Source: Spirometra erinaceieuropaei
Lineage: Eukaryota > Platyhelminthes > Cestoda > Diphyllobothriidea > Diphyllobothriidae
DNA length: 64,000 nt
Direction: 5' to 3'
Assembly: GCA_902702965.1 (NCBI GenBank)
Contig: CACRXP010000087.1
Coordinates: 483,264 to 547,263, forward strand
Both the position numbers and the translations under genes were made by a program. Numbering within the stretch: position 1 is the stretch's first letter; each line of letters starts with the position of its first letter. Positions 23,273 through 36,130 of the stretch are shown one piece after another. The notes under the pieces were generated by a model. That model was not told the origin of the DNA. It saw only the letters and a program-made list of their open reading frames with translations, and made no database searches.

Positions 23273-24054
23273 CTGAAAATGTGATAGAATGGTAACAGGT
23301 GAGGTAAGGGCCTGCTGCAAGCGATCAGGAGGTGGAAAATATGGGATCAGAGTGATTGCGGGGTCGTGCTGGGCGCCTGGGAGTAGTCAGTCAAACAACC
23401 TGGGTGGTCAGACCAGGCGGATCCCGCCTGCCAGCATAATCGAGTACGTGTTGCTACGATGCTGTGCTAGGCGGATCGACCGATGAGGAACACCAAATAC
23501 GACATAGTCAGAGCGTCCGTCGAGTCTGTGCAGTTGTAGCTAGCGAGTGGGCAGCTGTCCTGTGGGAAGTATTGATGAGGGGATATTGTCAACCACGTAA
23601 CGCCGTGTAAGTCCACTTATAACTGACCGACGTAGATGCGCTCTCAGGCGAAGACAGAATTGCAAAAAGAAGTGGAAATTGATGGAACGTCGGCCTCACC
23701 TGCAATATGATCAAATATCCCCGCAGCCTGCTTGGCGTTGCGGTGACTACTGTCGTGTTTGTGGGACAAATTATCACCCAAGACCGTTGTTTTCGTCCTA
23801 TTCCGCAAGGACCGTCATTACTCAGGGGGTGCTATATACAAAAAAATCGATGATCCTGAACGACAACGAGGAAGAAGTCTACCGCGTGTCCCACGGAGTG
23901 AGCGCAGCATCGACGCCTTACGCGTGAACTAGTTTATAGTAGGGCAGACTTCAACAGCATCTACCGCACTCTCCTTCCGACACCCGCCTGATTCCGGTGG
24001 AAAGGCAATGTCACATACGACCTGGTCTTCAGTAAATGCACTAGGCTTATAAAT

Positions 24055-24245
24055 ATATGAGATAATATCGACAAAGACAAGGGAGACCGAAATGGCCATT
24101 TCTGGCGTATTAGCCGTCATCAGCCAGTCATACGCAACCCCAAGTGTGGATCACTTGAGATTCGAACTCGGGATATTTGGTCATGGAGTTTGGCACTTTA
24201 CCATTGAGCCACGGGCCCGTTGTACTGTCGGTTGTGATCGGAAAT
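24055..24245 (-). mobile_element. tRNA-derived SINE, minus
   Basis: On the minus strand: GGGCCCGTGGCTCAATGGTA, then GAGTTCGAATCTCAAG (B box), ACACTTGGGGTTGCG, GAAATGGCCATTTCGG and CTTTGTCGATATTATC. The anticodon arm differs from the Arg-like one of the other copies, so this may be an older subfamily. Confidence 0.7.
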
Positions 24246-24289
24246 ATCAACTATGAATAAGGAGACACGATCGCTGGGACAAGAGATTT

Positions 24290-24930
24290 ATTAGCCTGAC
24301 GTTTCGGATTCCTGCCCGAACCCATCATCAGAGACGAAAGCAGATACGGGTGGTTCATGCACAAGGGGCTGCAATACTTATAGGATGCAGTAGCCATGCC
24401 ACCGCATACCTATGAATATTCACGGCTCCCCTCCTCATCGGGGATCGTTGCACGTGGTGTGATGACTGCTTGATGGCCGACATTTGCGTCGTTAATTGCT
24501 GCAATCTCATCCCGTGCTTTGGATGTTGGTGCGATGATGGCTCGACAATCTGACGCACCGAGCCTGGTGTTGGGAAAGGTGTTCACCTGTGCGCTCCCCG
24601 CGAGCTGCTTGAGTCATAGTTCACTGGCTCCCAGTCCATTAACAAGTGCGACGATCCTAGCCTTCCATACTTGATGCTGAGCCTTCGCCTACGCGGAGTA
24701 ATTAGCCAGGCGGGGAGCGCACAGGGGAACACCTTTCCCAACACCAGGCTCGGTGCGTCAGATGGTCGAGCAATCATCACACCAACATCCAAGGCACGTG
24801 ATGAGATTGCAGCAATTAACGACGCAAATGTCGGCCATCAAACAGTCATCACACCACGTGCAACGGTCCCTGATGAAGGGGGGAGACGTGAACATTCATA
24901 GGTATGCGGTAACATGGTGACTGCATCCAC
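24290..24930. repeat. Inverted pair of the same retroelement tail
   Basis: 24380-24598 (minus) and 24708-24928 (plus) are inverted repeats, e.g. GATGGCCGACATTTGCGTCG in one and its mirror in the other, around a 110-bp centre. The left copy ends with the GACGTTTCGGATTCC tail at 24297; the right copy lacks the tail. About 90% identical by eye. Confidence 0.75.
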
Positions 24931-24949
24931 ACTACAGTGTGGAAAAGCT

Positions 24950-25190
24950 GCACCTCGACCCCGCGACCTGTTAGTTAGAAATCCAACGCCTCTAACCACT
25001 GAGCCACGGGCGGTTTGTCCCGTCAGTTTCTACCACTGTACATTCCCGATCGAAACCGACAGGTCGCGAGTTCGAGCCTCGGGTGTTCCACACTTCGGGG
25101 CTTGGGTCTGACTGGCTGACGACGGGTAATAAGCCAGAAATGGACATTCCAGTCTCCCTTGTCTTTGTCGGTAATAAAATTCTGCCCAAG
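24950..25190. mobile_element. tRNA-derived SINE pieces, inverted
   Basis: 24955-25022 holds a minus-oriented head (CGACCTGTTAGTTAGAAATCC); 25030-25180 a plus-oriented partial head and body (GACAGGTCGCGAGTTCGAGC, CTGACGACGGGTAATAAGCC, AGTCTCCCTTGTCTTTG). Confidence 0.7.
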
Positions 25191-25199
25191 TATGCAACG

Positions 25200-27900
25200 T
25201 ATGAGGCTTTCTAAAATAATCATATAGATTTCACTCATCACGCTTCACGAGCTACCTAACCTACTGTATTTTCGATGAACCTCCTGAAATATGGGGTTTC
25301 TCCGCCTACAATCCTAATAGACTAGGTTGCAACAAATTCAGTATAAGAAATAGGGTAGGTAATTTTTGCTAGGGAGGTATTAATGCTTCTCGGTGGAGGG
25401 TCTGGATGTCACGGTGTAAGGGTTGACATGCGTCAACGCTTACCAGTGCTGCAACCTCATGTAGAAAAAAAGTTCCTCGATTTAGCAGTCGAGGTTACGT
25501 CAATTTCGGCGCCTGGAGTAAATGCACGTCAACTAGAGGACTACTCCGGATCTCCTGTACCCTCGACACATTAAATGTAAGGAGTGGGCAGGCGGTGGGT
25601 GATGACAGGTGTAGTGGTTTTTACTGATCCACCTCCAAAGGACGAATACGAGTCAGTTGCTGTCTCACCGAGGAGGATGAAAACGCCATTCCGCTGAAAA
25701 ATCCAAGCAGTAAGAGAAGATGACTTCGCCTAATAGGTCAGATCACGTGTCGCAGTGCTTCAAAGTGAATGGTCGAAAAGAAAAAAATCGGGGCGTGGTT
25801 TTGAGGAACAGTGCGAGCATGATTCTGGCCACCGTACAGAGGCAGATTTTTCTCTCTGAAGAATCACAGCGTGCTCCGAACTTGGCTGATCGATGTTTGA
25901 CATTGCTGGTTGTGTTGGTGGTGGTGGTGGTGGTGGTGGTGGTGGTGGTGGTGGTGGTGGTGGTGGTGGTGGTGGTGACTATTGCAATTTAATACAACTC
26001 AGGCCGGGAGACATTGGCGGGACATGACTCAGCCTATGGTTGGTGTTATGAGGTCAAAATGCGGTCACTTTGTAGCAGAACACAGGCCAGCAGTCCCTGG
26101 CATTGCGCGCGGGTCGCGTGAGCAGATGAACTCATCTTTAGACATTAGAGGCTAACAAGCCGGCCCTTCAAAGTTAAAGTGGTGCTTTATTGGCGAAAGT
26201 GGTTAGAGTCGGCTGCTAAGGGGATTCAGAAGGAGACGAATGGACAGAGTCAATTTTGAACAAGTGAGAGTTTGCCTTTTGAACTCTGAAGGATTCAAAA
26301 AGAGAAAAAATAAACAAAGTGCGATATCTGTACACTCAGTTCAGAAGGAGCGGCTGCCCCGGCTCCTCCATAACGCGTGTTTGCGATTGTCTCGGGGCAA
26401 AAAACTAATGACAACCACGAGACAGAACCGCGTGCATTGCCTTAAATCGAACATGTCTCCAGGAGCGCGAACTGCGTCGTAATCTACATAAACATCTGCT
26501 TCAAAGGCAAACTAAACCCAGATGGTGGTGTTTGGTGTTATACTACACCACAGTGGTGAGGCGACAACGGTGGACCCCGTTGCACATCCGAACTGTTTGA
26601 GTCGTCGTTTTTCTTGTATTCTTTACGATGCAGTGGAGTAAAATTCTGAATACTTAACATCATAACCTCCTTGGACTCCGTTTTCCATTTATTATTTCGT
26701 TCCTAGGATGTGTTCCTGGAATGACGTTTTTGGTGTGCGCGTGTGTGTGTCTTCGTATGTACTCGGTAGAAAGGGAGGAGACCACAACCTCTTTTCGGCT
26801 CGATATTTTGTCCAAAGCAAGCAATGAAGACCACGGTACATTAGTGACTTGCATGTGGATCGGACTTGCACTGCATCCGCTTCACTCTCACCCACGCCCA
26901 CTCCCTTCAAATGGCAAGGCAAAGAAAGGAAGAATGGAAGCGGGTAAAGGCATGGCGGCTGACGAGGACGAATTTAAGTTTGAACGTTGTTGGGAGTGTC
27001 CACGCTCCCAAGAGTAAGAGCCAGCCAATCACTGGACGTCACATAGGCATGACGATAGCGCCTCGCCAATGGCTGCTTCCCTCTAATCTGATTGGTACGT
27101 GCATGCGTGAAAACTGTCAGCTCGTCTGGAATTTTCTTCTCGAAGCGCATTGGACCGAATGCCGACCAACCCCTATAGGATGTCATAAATACACGTCCAA
27201 TAAGGGACTCGCAGTTTCCTAATACACTTTTTGTGGCCGGTCGTGTTCTCCTTCTCTGCCGCATTGGTATTAGGGACAAGAGTCGAGTGCGCATACGCTT
27301 CACATGATTCTGAGTACCAGGCCGGGTCATAACGCACGTGTCACACACGTGCTAATTCCTGTAAGTCACTGCAGTCCGACTGTTGCTTCAGGGGAGGAAT
27401 ACTGATAATCCATCAGTTTCCAAACTTCCAAGTCGCCTCTTAGTGTGTCCTGATTATTCAAAAAGCCAGTTTGGTAGCCCACAGTACGGCAGCTAAGCGC
27501 TAGGTCGAGATGCCTCGACGTCACGGTGCCTCCTTCTTCCCCGTACCAGTAACAAGTCCAAGTCAAAACAACTGGACATAAGATTATCCTCAGAGGTTAA
27601 CGTGACGTAGAACCTACGTACAGGCTGACCTCACATAACTGAGAGGTGACAATTCAGAGGTTTTTTGACCAAGTGCCTACAAACAAGTACTTGTTGGCAG
27701 TTCTTAGGCTCCCAGATGAGCGGAAAGTGCTGAGAAGGAAACATATATAATCCTCAGAATATATTGCTGTCTTTACGTATTTGTTGTTCGCGGACAAGAA
27801 CCAGGGCCCCAAGCAGTTCCAAGCAGAGCACAGACTACTCTTCCCGGGCTGTCGAAAAAATCGACCGCGTCGGGGCTTTAAGAACAGCAGTTGTCTGAAG
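25200..27900. other. Intronic DNA of the transporter; no supported gene
   Basis: Holds the GGT microsatellite and several overlapping frames on both strands at 26.66-27.35 kb, none with a recognisable domain. Confidence 0.5.
25915..25978 (+). repeat. (GGT)n microsatellite
   Basis: About 20 pure GGT units. An open frame across it would be poly-Val and is not a gene. Confidence 0.98.
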
Positions 27901-27999
27901 CAGTGGGGTAAAAGCATGGTCCCGTACAGTTGTCAGATTTGCACCTCCCAAGCATGACAGACCAGGGCTTCCGCATTACGCCGGGCGACAGGTAGCATT

Positions 28000-28620
28000 C
28001 GATGGTAGAGGGACGCTCACCGACCGTTTTACGGAACTCCCGTGTCCCGTTATGCCTCAGAGCTTTCTCGAGCCCAACCAGCATCCGCACAGTTGCGCAT
28101 GATATAGGCAGAATTTTATTACCGACAGAGACAAGGGAGACTGCAATGGCCACTTCTGGCTTATCGGCCATCGTCGGCTAGCCATAGCCAATCGTACGGT
28201 GTGAAATCTCTGGGGCTTAATCCCGTGACCTATTTGTTAGACTTCAAGCGCCCCTAAACCACTGACGCATGGGCTCGTTGTCCTGTCCGTTGCGATCGGG
28301 TATACACAGTGGCAGAGGGAGTTGGGTATGGTTGGCTGACTACGGTTAATAATCTAGAAATGTCCATTCCAGTCCCCTTGTCTTTGTCAGTAATGCTCTT
28401 TATACCATGCGCGGCTGTGCGGCTGTTGGTTTGGCTCGAGAGAGAGCCCTGAGGCACAAAGGGACGAGTGAGTTCCATAAAACTATCGGCGAGCACCCGA
28501 CAGGACAACGAGGCCGTGGCGCAGTGGTTAGAGGCGTTAGACTTCTAACCAACAGGTCGCAGGATAGGGCCTCAGGTGTTGCACAGCCCCCGGGGTCGGG
28601 TATGGCTAGCTGATGACGGG
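28000..28620. mobile_element. tRNA-derived SINE units, inverted pair
   Basis: Minus unit 28000-28290 (tail GACGCTCACCGACCG, head with GAGCCCATGCGTCAGTGG on the minus strand) and plus pieces 28300-28620 (GGCTCGAGAGAGAGCCC at 28433; head GCCGTGGCGCAGTGGTTAG at 28511; TCGCAGGATAGGGCCTC). Confidence 0.7.
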
Positions 28621-29784
28621 TAGCATTCGGTCTGCCCGTAGGTTGCCCTGACTTGACTAGATAACTCGATCTCCAAGGGGGACTGCTGGTCACGCTGCAA
28701 GGGTTCATTCCAAGTGTTGTTTCTATGGTACTTCCACCCCTGCAGCGGCAACCGGGTCGTGTGTGGTACGCGTAGACGGACCATTCAGTTTTGTCAGCCG
28801 CTACGCCCGCGCCCACCATCGGTCGCGTTAACATCGCCTCCCTATCAGTGGAAAGGGGGGAGGGAGGAGAACCTGCGGCAGGCGCTGTGCAAGTCGCCCG
28901 TGCTGTGAAAACTCTGTGTGACACGTGGTGGACGTCATAGCTCTCAACGGCCGAACTGTCATGGCTTTCGGCCTTTTTAGAGGTATCAGACTAGCCATAT
29001 CGGCGTCTCGCAGCATCTGAGGGCATTGGCACTGCAGAATCTGCAATTGTTTATTTACCACATCCGGCAGCCTGTTTTTTGCTGCCAACACTCGCCGAAG
29101 GCCGTGTCATAATCTGCCACCTGTGTACTGCGTGCCCGCTAGCCAGCAATTAACCTACAGCGTTGGCACTGTCATCCCGTCCTTTGTGTGCTTATCACAC
29201 GAAGTGTAAACAAGAGCATTAAGCAGTGTGTCAGTGCACATGAGAAAGTACAAGTCAAATTTTAGAAGCGTCACCAAAATGGCGCCAAGGAGGGGGGTGG
29301 GGAGAGGGTTCAATTGACTGTGCAGTAAAAACGCCAATGAGCGTCCGGACGACGTCTCGCTAGCCAAGGCGTTGTGCTCATGAGGTGAGCGGCGACCAAG
29401 TGCGTGCAAATTACTAAGTGTCTAGGAGGACCTCATGAAGTTTCCGTAACGGGTGAGGAGGATAGTCACATTTGGAAGGAAGTCCACGTATTCCATTCAG
29501 ACGATCATTCTCCGTCACTTGTAGTTACAAATCCCACGCCCCCCCCCCTATCGTTTTTCACAGGCAAAGGCGACCACTAACAACTGCTGAAATGGCGCAT
29601 GCACAGATGTCTTTGCAGTAAATGAGCCATAACGAGTATTCCATGGTGACCATCTTGGGCCTAAAAAACCCCTGCATGATTTGTATAAAATCAAAAGTGC
29701 ACATTGTTTCACTTGCCCTTTAAAGTCAGTGTAGTTTCAACAGTCCGGTAGAAAGATTCGCCCCCAAAGGCCGTCATCCTGTCA

Positions 29785-30490
29785 TGACTGACGTTTCGAA
29801 TTCTCACTCCAGCCCATCATCAGATACAGCTACAGTTAGGGGAACTGGTCGCACAGTGGGTTCAGTATTTATAGAATAGGGTTGCCATTCCGCCAAATAC
29901 GCATGGTACTTAGGGGCTCCTATACTCATCACTGACGGCCGTACTTTATATGATGATCGGTTGCTCATCTGCACCTAAATTGCCGTCGGAATTCAGTTAT
30001 CGATGTTGATTGGTGGCGTGATAATCACTCGGTCATTTGGCTGGCTAATACTGCCACGGAGAACGATATTTGCTCGTGTCCTTCACGTGCGACCGGTTTC
30101 TCTGTCCTGGTAAAGTTTCAATGGCAAATATGTAATGGGGAGCTCGTTGCGTTTGGTAGTGGAATGCGGGTCTGATAGCCATGACTCAACCAGCTCGCGA
30201 CCCACGCGATTGTCACTACCGCGAGAATTTCGGCTTCGACGAACCAGACTTCACATGCAGCCGCTCCGGAAAAGGAGAGCGATATGCTGGCTGTTTTTAC
30301 TTGACGCCGCCCATCAAGCAAAGCGGTTATCGGGGATTGCATATCTCGGGGTTGGCTATGGCTGGCCGGCTTCCTTGTTGACAGCCCTGTTTCAAGTCCA
30401 TTTTTATGTACCCACAGATGCCCCGGACGAGAGGTTGTCTGTCGAAGGGGACAAGGAACGCCACTTTTTTCGGGAATACGATGGTGACTA
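29785..30490 (-). repeat. Dispersed repeat, full-looking copy, minus orientation
   Basis: On the minus strand it runs from about 30490 through ISLSFSGAAACEVWFVEAEI (30280-30225), GYQTRIPLPN, a non-coding tail and the ending TCTGATGATGGGCTGGAGTG...GAAACGTCAGTC at about 29785. It is probably the 3' end of a retroelement: the same ending occurs at 11.90 (+), 24.30 (-) and 50.47 kb (-). The family is not identified. Confidence 0.6.
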
Positions 30491-30870
30491 GCGTGTGAAT
30501 TGACTCCTTTCCTGCATACCGATCTCACTCTAGCGGCAAGACGGGGCTAAAACGACTGATGGTGATTTTCTGCAAAGTCACCTTCAATGTTTTCACCCTG
30601 CTGTGGAGCGTACGGTGAAAATCGTCAAAATCGACGCTCAAACTGTTGTGATCTCACTTTCAACCACGACTGTTAACTTCTAAACTAATGACTGTAATAG
30701 TGATCTGAGATTCTGGACAGTCGTTTATTAACCAGTGCTACTTTCTTGCACACTCCAAGCCTGCAAACGCTGTGTACTAAAAACCTGACGAACTGCACGC
30801 GAGGCCTTTTAAGTTGCCGAACTTTCCTGCCTGGGAGTAACCAGTACTGTCGCCCACAGCACACCGTTTT

Positions 30871-31560
30871 AACACTCCTGGTTTACTGGCAGATATATGC
30901 ATTCCATCTACCATTATTTCGGGTATTTTTTTAAATACCTGACTGCTCTCCGTACCGAACTTTTCAAAAGTGAGCTTTCATCTTATTAAAGAATTACGTG
31001 TGGGGGGGGGTGCGGAACGATGATCCCATGTAGACATTTCAGCAGCACCGACTCCGCGGAGCGGTACAGGTCGGCAAATGTCATCCTGCCGACGAAGGGC
31101 CGACCGAAAACTCGACTGAACAACACCTATTTTAAGAAAAACATTTTAGACAGTTCTCATTGGTTTTTCCTTGTCCCGCAATTGGCCTGTGGCTCAGTGA
31201 CAGAGGGTGGAAGTAACGGCAAGGATTAAGTGTATGTGCGGGGTAAGAAGATGCAAACTGCTGTTTAGCAAATTCACCAGCCCTTTAACACTCCTGCTTT
31301 ACTAGCAGACGTATGAATTCCACTTAAAAATATTTCGAATATTTTTTACTACCTGACTGCTCTTCGTTCCGAACTTTTTTTCTAAAATGAGCTTCCCCCT
31401 AATAAAGAATTACGTGTAGGGGTTGCAGAGTAATAAGTCAATGTAGACATGTCAGCAGCACCGACTCCTCGGGGCGATACAGGTCAGCAAATGTCATCCT
31501 GCCGACGAAGGGCCGACCAAAACTCCACTGAATAACACCTATGTTTAGGAATACTGTGGG
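30871..31560 (+). repeat. Tandem duplication, period 416 bp
   Basis: 30871-31150 and 31287-31560 share AACACTCCTG, TTTACT, CTGACTGCTC, TAAAGAATTACGTGT, ATGTAGACAT, AGCAGCACCGACTCC and a conserved 3' block ending CCTGCCGACGAAGGGCCGAC. About 80% identical; the GC-rich block at 31040-31110 / 31455-31525 is the best conserved. No coding frame in common. Function unknown. Confidence 0.75.
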
Positions 31561-31599
31561 CGGTTATCCATAGTTATCCTTACCCCACGCATATACTTA

Positions 31600-33000
31600 A
31601 CCCTTCCTAAAGAGACTTTGACGATTTTAAATATGTTACTTTCTACAAAGGCTGTAAGAGGAGTCAAAACTGGAGCCCAGTTACAACCATGCAGCAATCT
31701 AGTCGTGCTTCACATCAGAAACTCTTGGCATCTAATCTAGAGCCTCATTGGAAAATCCCCCCTGTTAACGTCAGCGGAAAATCGGTGCACACAGGTACGT
31801 CTTCAATAATTTCTCACAAGGTCAACGTAATTCTATGCAGTGCGGTTGACTCTGGATCGGTGGTGACCAAATAAATCTAGCTGATGCGTTCACCCCGATG
31901 AGTGCCGCGAACTCCATGGGATTTTTCCACTGCCGTGGCCCCGGCTGAGTTCGTTTACTAGTAATGTGGGAATGTGAAGATAAAATGTGGGTTTGACGTC
32001 GGCCTAACAGATAAACAGGGCGCGGTGGGTGCGAAGAGGGGTGGCTGCGTTTGCGTGTATGTGTGTGAATAATTTTGCAGCTAGCCCTCCCCCCCCTCGA
32101 CAGGCTGCGCTGTAGATGCGGTGGGGGGGCGGGGTTGGGCTGGCACATGACACGATCTTATCGGGACTGCGAGAGGCCACAGCTACTGCGTGCAACATGC
32201 CTCAGACGCGTCAGCCTCCATGCCGCGCCAGCCAGTGAGCCCAATCGCGTTAACAGTTGGTTGGCAGGCTGGACAGCAGAGGGGGAGTGAGGGAGAGAGC
32301 GAGTCAACACTTGAGGAATCCGTCCTCGTGGCAAATCAGTGAAATTGACACGCAAGGAGTTATCAAGATGCACCACGAGTTGTAGCTTGGAAGGCTGCCA
32401 ACGGACGGGAGCACTCTGTCCTCCTCGAAACTGAGCGTTGGGCTGCAATAGCTCATTGTCGATGGCAGTCTCGCTTATGTAAGAGCCAGGCAGTCCGTAC
32501 GGTAGCCCAATACATCTGCAGTGAGGACTATGTTCGGTCGGATCTTCGTAGCCGCACCTGCAGCAGACGACACCCGGCCGCCTGCCATACAGGACCGGTG
32601 GTAACAGGTTTCACACTAACCCTTACCTCTAACACTAACCACCAACCTCTAACACTAACCCTCGACCCTAGCACCTAACAATAACTACTAACAGGCGCGG
32701 CTACGAAATACGATCTTACCCTATGGTCTGCGTGATGCGCGTTGAGGGGCTGTTTAGCTTTGCCAGACACAGCTTCTTTAATCGTCCTCCGGTAGTCTTG
32801 ACATTCTCTCCTGTCCTTGAGAGACCGTGGACGTGGGAAGAATGAACCGCTGTGGAATTCAGCAGTCGTATGAAGTTTTGTAAGCGGAGACGCACAGCTT
32901 GCGCCGCCAAGGAAAAAGCGTAACTCTGGAGTGCTCGTTCTCCTGCAGACTGGGCAGTTGACCAGAAAAGAGGACAGCTCTAGTCGACTACAAACCAACT
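31600..33000. other. Intronic DNA; GC-rich but no supported gene
   Basis: Many short frames on both strands, low-complexity C/G runs near 32088 and 32126, and a TAACCC-like tract at 32610-32690. No motif recognised. Confidence 0.5.
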
Positions 33001-33639
33001 TACTTCAAGGTGGGTCATGGAGACTTTCACCTGAAAAGTCGCTTTCCCAAACACGGACAGGTAAACGCAGTAGGTACAGAAGCGAACGTCCACAGAAAGA
33101 GCTTCGAGACGTAAGAATCGCCCTGGTCGTCCCTAAGAGGCCAAGAGGTCGTCTCATGACGGGTCTCACGCTTCTCGAGGAGGAACTGGTCAGCACCTAA
33201 GCTTTTATCGTTCGGTTATGAGGGGGTGAAAGACAAGTTCAACTACGATCTGAGCATACTCTTCGTGTCCATACGGAAGGAGGGTAAAGCCACCGTCCTC
33301 GGCGCTTTCGATGTCCACGCAGAAACAGACCGGGGAGTTCTAGGTCGCCGTGAGGCAGACACGGGTTTTTTTCTGTTGCAGGCTTCTCCTCGCCGATGCC
33401 CTTCTCTACCTCTCTACCCGCAAGAAAGCAAGGTGGGCGCACCATAGCTCGCGCCACTAGTAACTCCTACAATGCAAGCCCCAAAGGTGGCGAGATCAGC
33501 ATGACAAGAACGGTATGTGGCGACAGATGGTTCCTGGAGCGTCATCTTAACAACTCAGATACGAGAAGGCGACATCGAACTGCGGAGGCAGTCTCAGGGT
33601 AGGAAATACTATAACAGTAGATACTGCTGGGACTCAGCA

Positions 33640-34415
33640 AGAAGAATCCTATTGGTGGCCTTGAGGTACAGGGCTTTAATCCTGAAAGCATTACTTTACT
33701 AGGCCGAGACCTGGACAATCAGCATAAGGCGAGCCATGAACGCTCAATCTCTTTCACCTGAGTTCTCTTCAAAAGATATTAAAAGTGAGTTTGCAGGGGC
33801 GGATCCCGAATGCCCAACAGCTAGAGTCGAATGTTTCGTTGAAGCAGATTCGACATAGGTGGAGCTGGCATGTCTCGAGGATGGCTGATGAGAGCCTTAA
33901 GAAACGAATTTTCTGTGGGGACTTCATGAGGGGTGTTTTCAGGAGCGATGGGCAAAAAAGAAGTTCCAAGAGCAGGCAGTGTATCCAGACAAGGTAAGAA
34001 ACTAGTAAATGTGACTAATAAATGTAAAATTAAAGCCACCTTCTAAGAGGCCAATCGGATGGCGGAAGTCAAGGAGAAAGGACAAGCACTTAAGGCCAGA
34101 ATGCCCCCACGATCAGACCTCTGTCGATGTGCCTCTGTTGTCAACACTCCTTTAAGGTCGAAATCGACCATGTTGGAGATCCACTGGTCCACTGTTATGT
34201 TAACAAGACCAGAGGATGACCATTAATTTAAAAAAAACATTCCTCCTGCACTACCTACAGCGCTACGCCTTCTTGGACACCTTCGAAGTCACTAAAGTAG
34301 CGACATCGAGAGCAATTGCCAACAGAGTGCCCAGGTTCTGGCCCTGAGTCCTCGATCTTCCATGGCGATATCTATCATTTGGTGTTAAAATAAAGACTAT
34401 TACTACTATAGTAGT
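33640..34415 (+). mobile_element. RTE-like LINE, 3' part
   Basis: AETWTI at 33702 (the 'YGAETW' block after the RT fingers), a frameshift, then GRIPNAQQLESN and IRHRWSWHVSRMADESLKKR, IFCGDF, i.e. the 'RW.GHV.RM.d.Rlpk...fGel' C-terminal block of RTE-type reverse transcriptases. A non-coding tail follows, ending near AATAAAGACTATTACTACTA (34390-34409). 5'-truncated and dead. The upstream sequence (33000-33640) may belong to it, but I cannot show that. Confidence 0.75.
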
Positions 34416-34419
34416 CATC

Positions 34420-34995
34420 CTTCTAAATTAAATGTTGGCCGAAATTCGGAAATGTAGGTAGCGTTGTAATATTCGTTATCGCACAGTATAATCCGAAGAT
34501 ACTTCAGTCAGTGCATAAATAATATTTTGTGTCTTCTTTCAATAGCATACATTTGCATTAATAAAGGCTTCGAAATTTAGTGAAAAAAATCGCAAAACAT
34601 AAGTAGTCGTCTCATACCGTGTAGATTTGCAGGCGGTCAAAAATACGTTCACTTAAAAGCCGACAACCTGTCGTGACTGAAATATCTTGGAATTATAGTG
34701 CGCGATAATCAATACCACAACCACCTCTAAGCAAGCTTTTTGTGGTAGAGAGCGCTCACCAATGGCATTATGGAATCTGCTCACTCGGTCAAGCTTTTCG
34801 TTTCCAGCTAGAGCCTCGCAAGGAGGTAGGAGATTAGCGACAAAGACTTGTGAGACTGCAGTGGCCATCTCGGTCAATCCCAGGTTCTCAGCATCTGGGG
34901 TGGATGACAGCTAATAGGCCAGCCTCTCTCGTCTTTGTCGGTAATCTCCTACATATAAGCCTTTCTAATCCAAAAGAGATTTCAGAATTTTGGTT
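34420..34995. mobile_element. Foldback MITE remnant, with SINE piece inserted
   Basis: Left end AAATGTTGGCCGAAATTCGG near 34430; right end TTTCAGAATTTTGGTTAACAG near 34985. Between them lie degenerate family blocks (AAAAGCCGACAACCTGTCG at 34657) and pieces of the tRNA-derived SINE at about 34730-34950. No gene. Confidence 0.6.
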
Positions 34996-35009
34996 AACAG
35001 CTCATGGAA

Positions 35010-35410
35010 TAATCCAGCGGCCGTGGTAGAATGGCGCTCACCGATCCTGTTACGAAACTTTTTCGTTCCATCGTGTCTTGGGGCTCTTTCTCGAGCCCAA
35101 TTAGCAGCCGCACAGCGGCGAACAAAATAGGCAGAATAGCATTACCGACAAAGATAAGGGAGACTGGAATGGCCATTTCTGGCTAATTAGCCGCAAGGCA
35201 CAACGAGATGGAAGACGCGATCGGTGAGCGCCCTCCTATCGTTGTATATATCCAATCGCAACGGACAGGACAACGAGCTCGTGGCTCAGTGGCTAACGGC
35301 GTTGAACTCCTAACTAACAGGTCGTGGGATCGAGCCCCAGGTGTTCCACACTTCGGACTTGTAGCTGACTGGCTGACGACGGCTAATAAGACAGAAATGG
35401 CCAAGCCAGC
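35010..35410. mobile_element. tRNA-derived SINE units, inverted pair
   Basis: A minus-oriented tail (35015-35195: GATCCTGTTACGAAAC, TTACCGACAAAGATAAGGG) abuts a plus-oriented head and body (35215-35405: CGATCGGTGAGCGCCC, CGAGCTCGTGGCTCAGTGG, TCGTGGGATCGAGCCCC). Confidence 0.75.
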
Positions 35411-35769
35411 TACTGTATATCCGGCCATCGCACGCGCCCAATCGGCTAGAGGCGCTTACACGACAAGGCCCACTAAAGCATCGCCCATCCCACGTGCGAG
35501 CAGTGTCGCCACACGCACCTAATCCTCGCACAGCCCCCACCGGACACATGCGTGCACATCGCGCCCAACAACCATTCATGTGCCCATTCCACGACAGGCC
35601 TCGGTAACGACGGGCGCCCACGTGGCAGGAGATGGACCGAGGTTCTGAGCCACGTCAAGCACTGCGTCCTGTCGCTCTACTGGTCGGCTGAAGAGCTCGG
35701 AAGCCACCAGCGCACTGAAGAGGGAGGGAGGCGTGAAGCCGGTTCTGCGACATTCCCCTCAACGGTCAG

Positions 35770-36130
35770 TCAGTGTATTGCTCACTATAGTCAATTCGAT
35801 GTGGTTTGGACTTGCTAAAAGCCGCGCAAAGACTGGTCGCCAGCTGACAGGATGCGGCGATAGGGATGCAACAGTTTGAACGTCGGTTTCGGCAGGGTCC
35901 ACCGTGTGCTCCACAGCAGAGCGGGGCAGGGAATTAGAGTATGATGATAGTGGACATGCGCGACATCTACCACACTCTCTACACCTACCCCAAACCGGTC
36001 TCAAGACAGAGTCAAGAAGACCAGAGCCGAGAGAGGCCGCAGGTAGCTAGCACGACGCAAACCCGCACCTAGACGTACCGCCTCACCCCCTACCACAACA
36101 GACACTGACTAGGATTCCATGCCACAACAT
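35770..36130 (-). repeat. Dispersed GC-rich repeat, minus copy
   Basis: Minus strand: CTAGTCAGTGTCTGTTGTGG, GTACGTCTAGGTGCGGG, GAGTGTGGTAGATGTCGCG, CTGCTGTGGAGCACACGG. The following 36130-36890 shows no gene. Confidence 0.65.

Noticed and set aside
24290..24340. Hammerhead ribozyme (CTGATGA...GAAAC on the minus strand)
   Set aside because: A short stem II can be drawn (GGGTT/AATCC), but an extra U follows the core and no stem III or stem I with a cleavage site could be formed. It is kept only as the conserved tail of a retroelement.
25720..25992. ORF ending in poly-Val
   Set aside because: Produced by the GGT microsatellite.
26660..27350. Overlapping ORFs of up to 124 codons on both strands
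   Set aside because: No domain, no splice support, open in several frames at once.
31085..31125. Hammerhead-like core in the 416-bp repeat
   Set aside because: Core reads CCGACGA, not CTGANGA, and the GAAA block is missing in the second copy.
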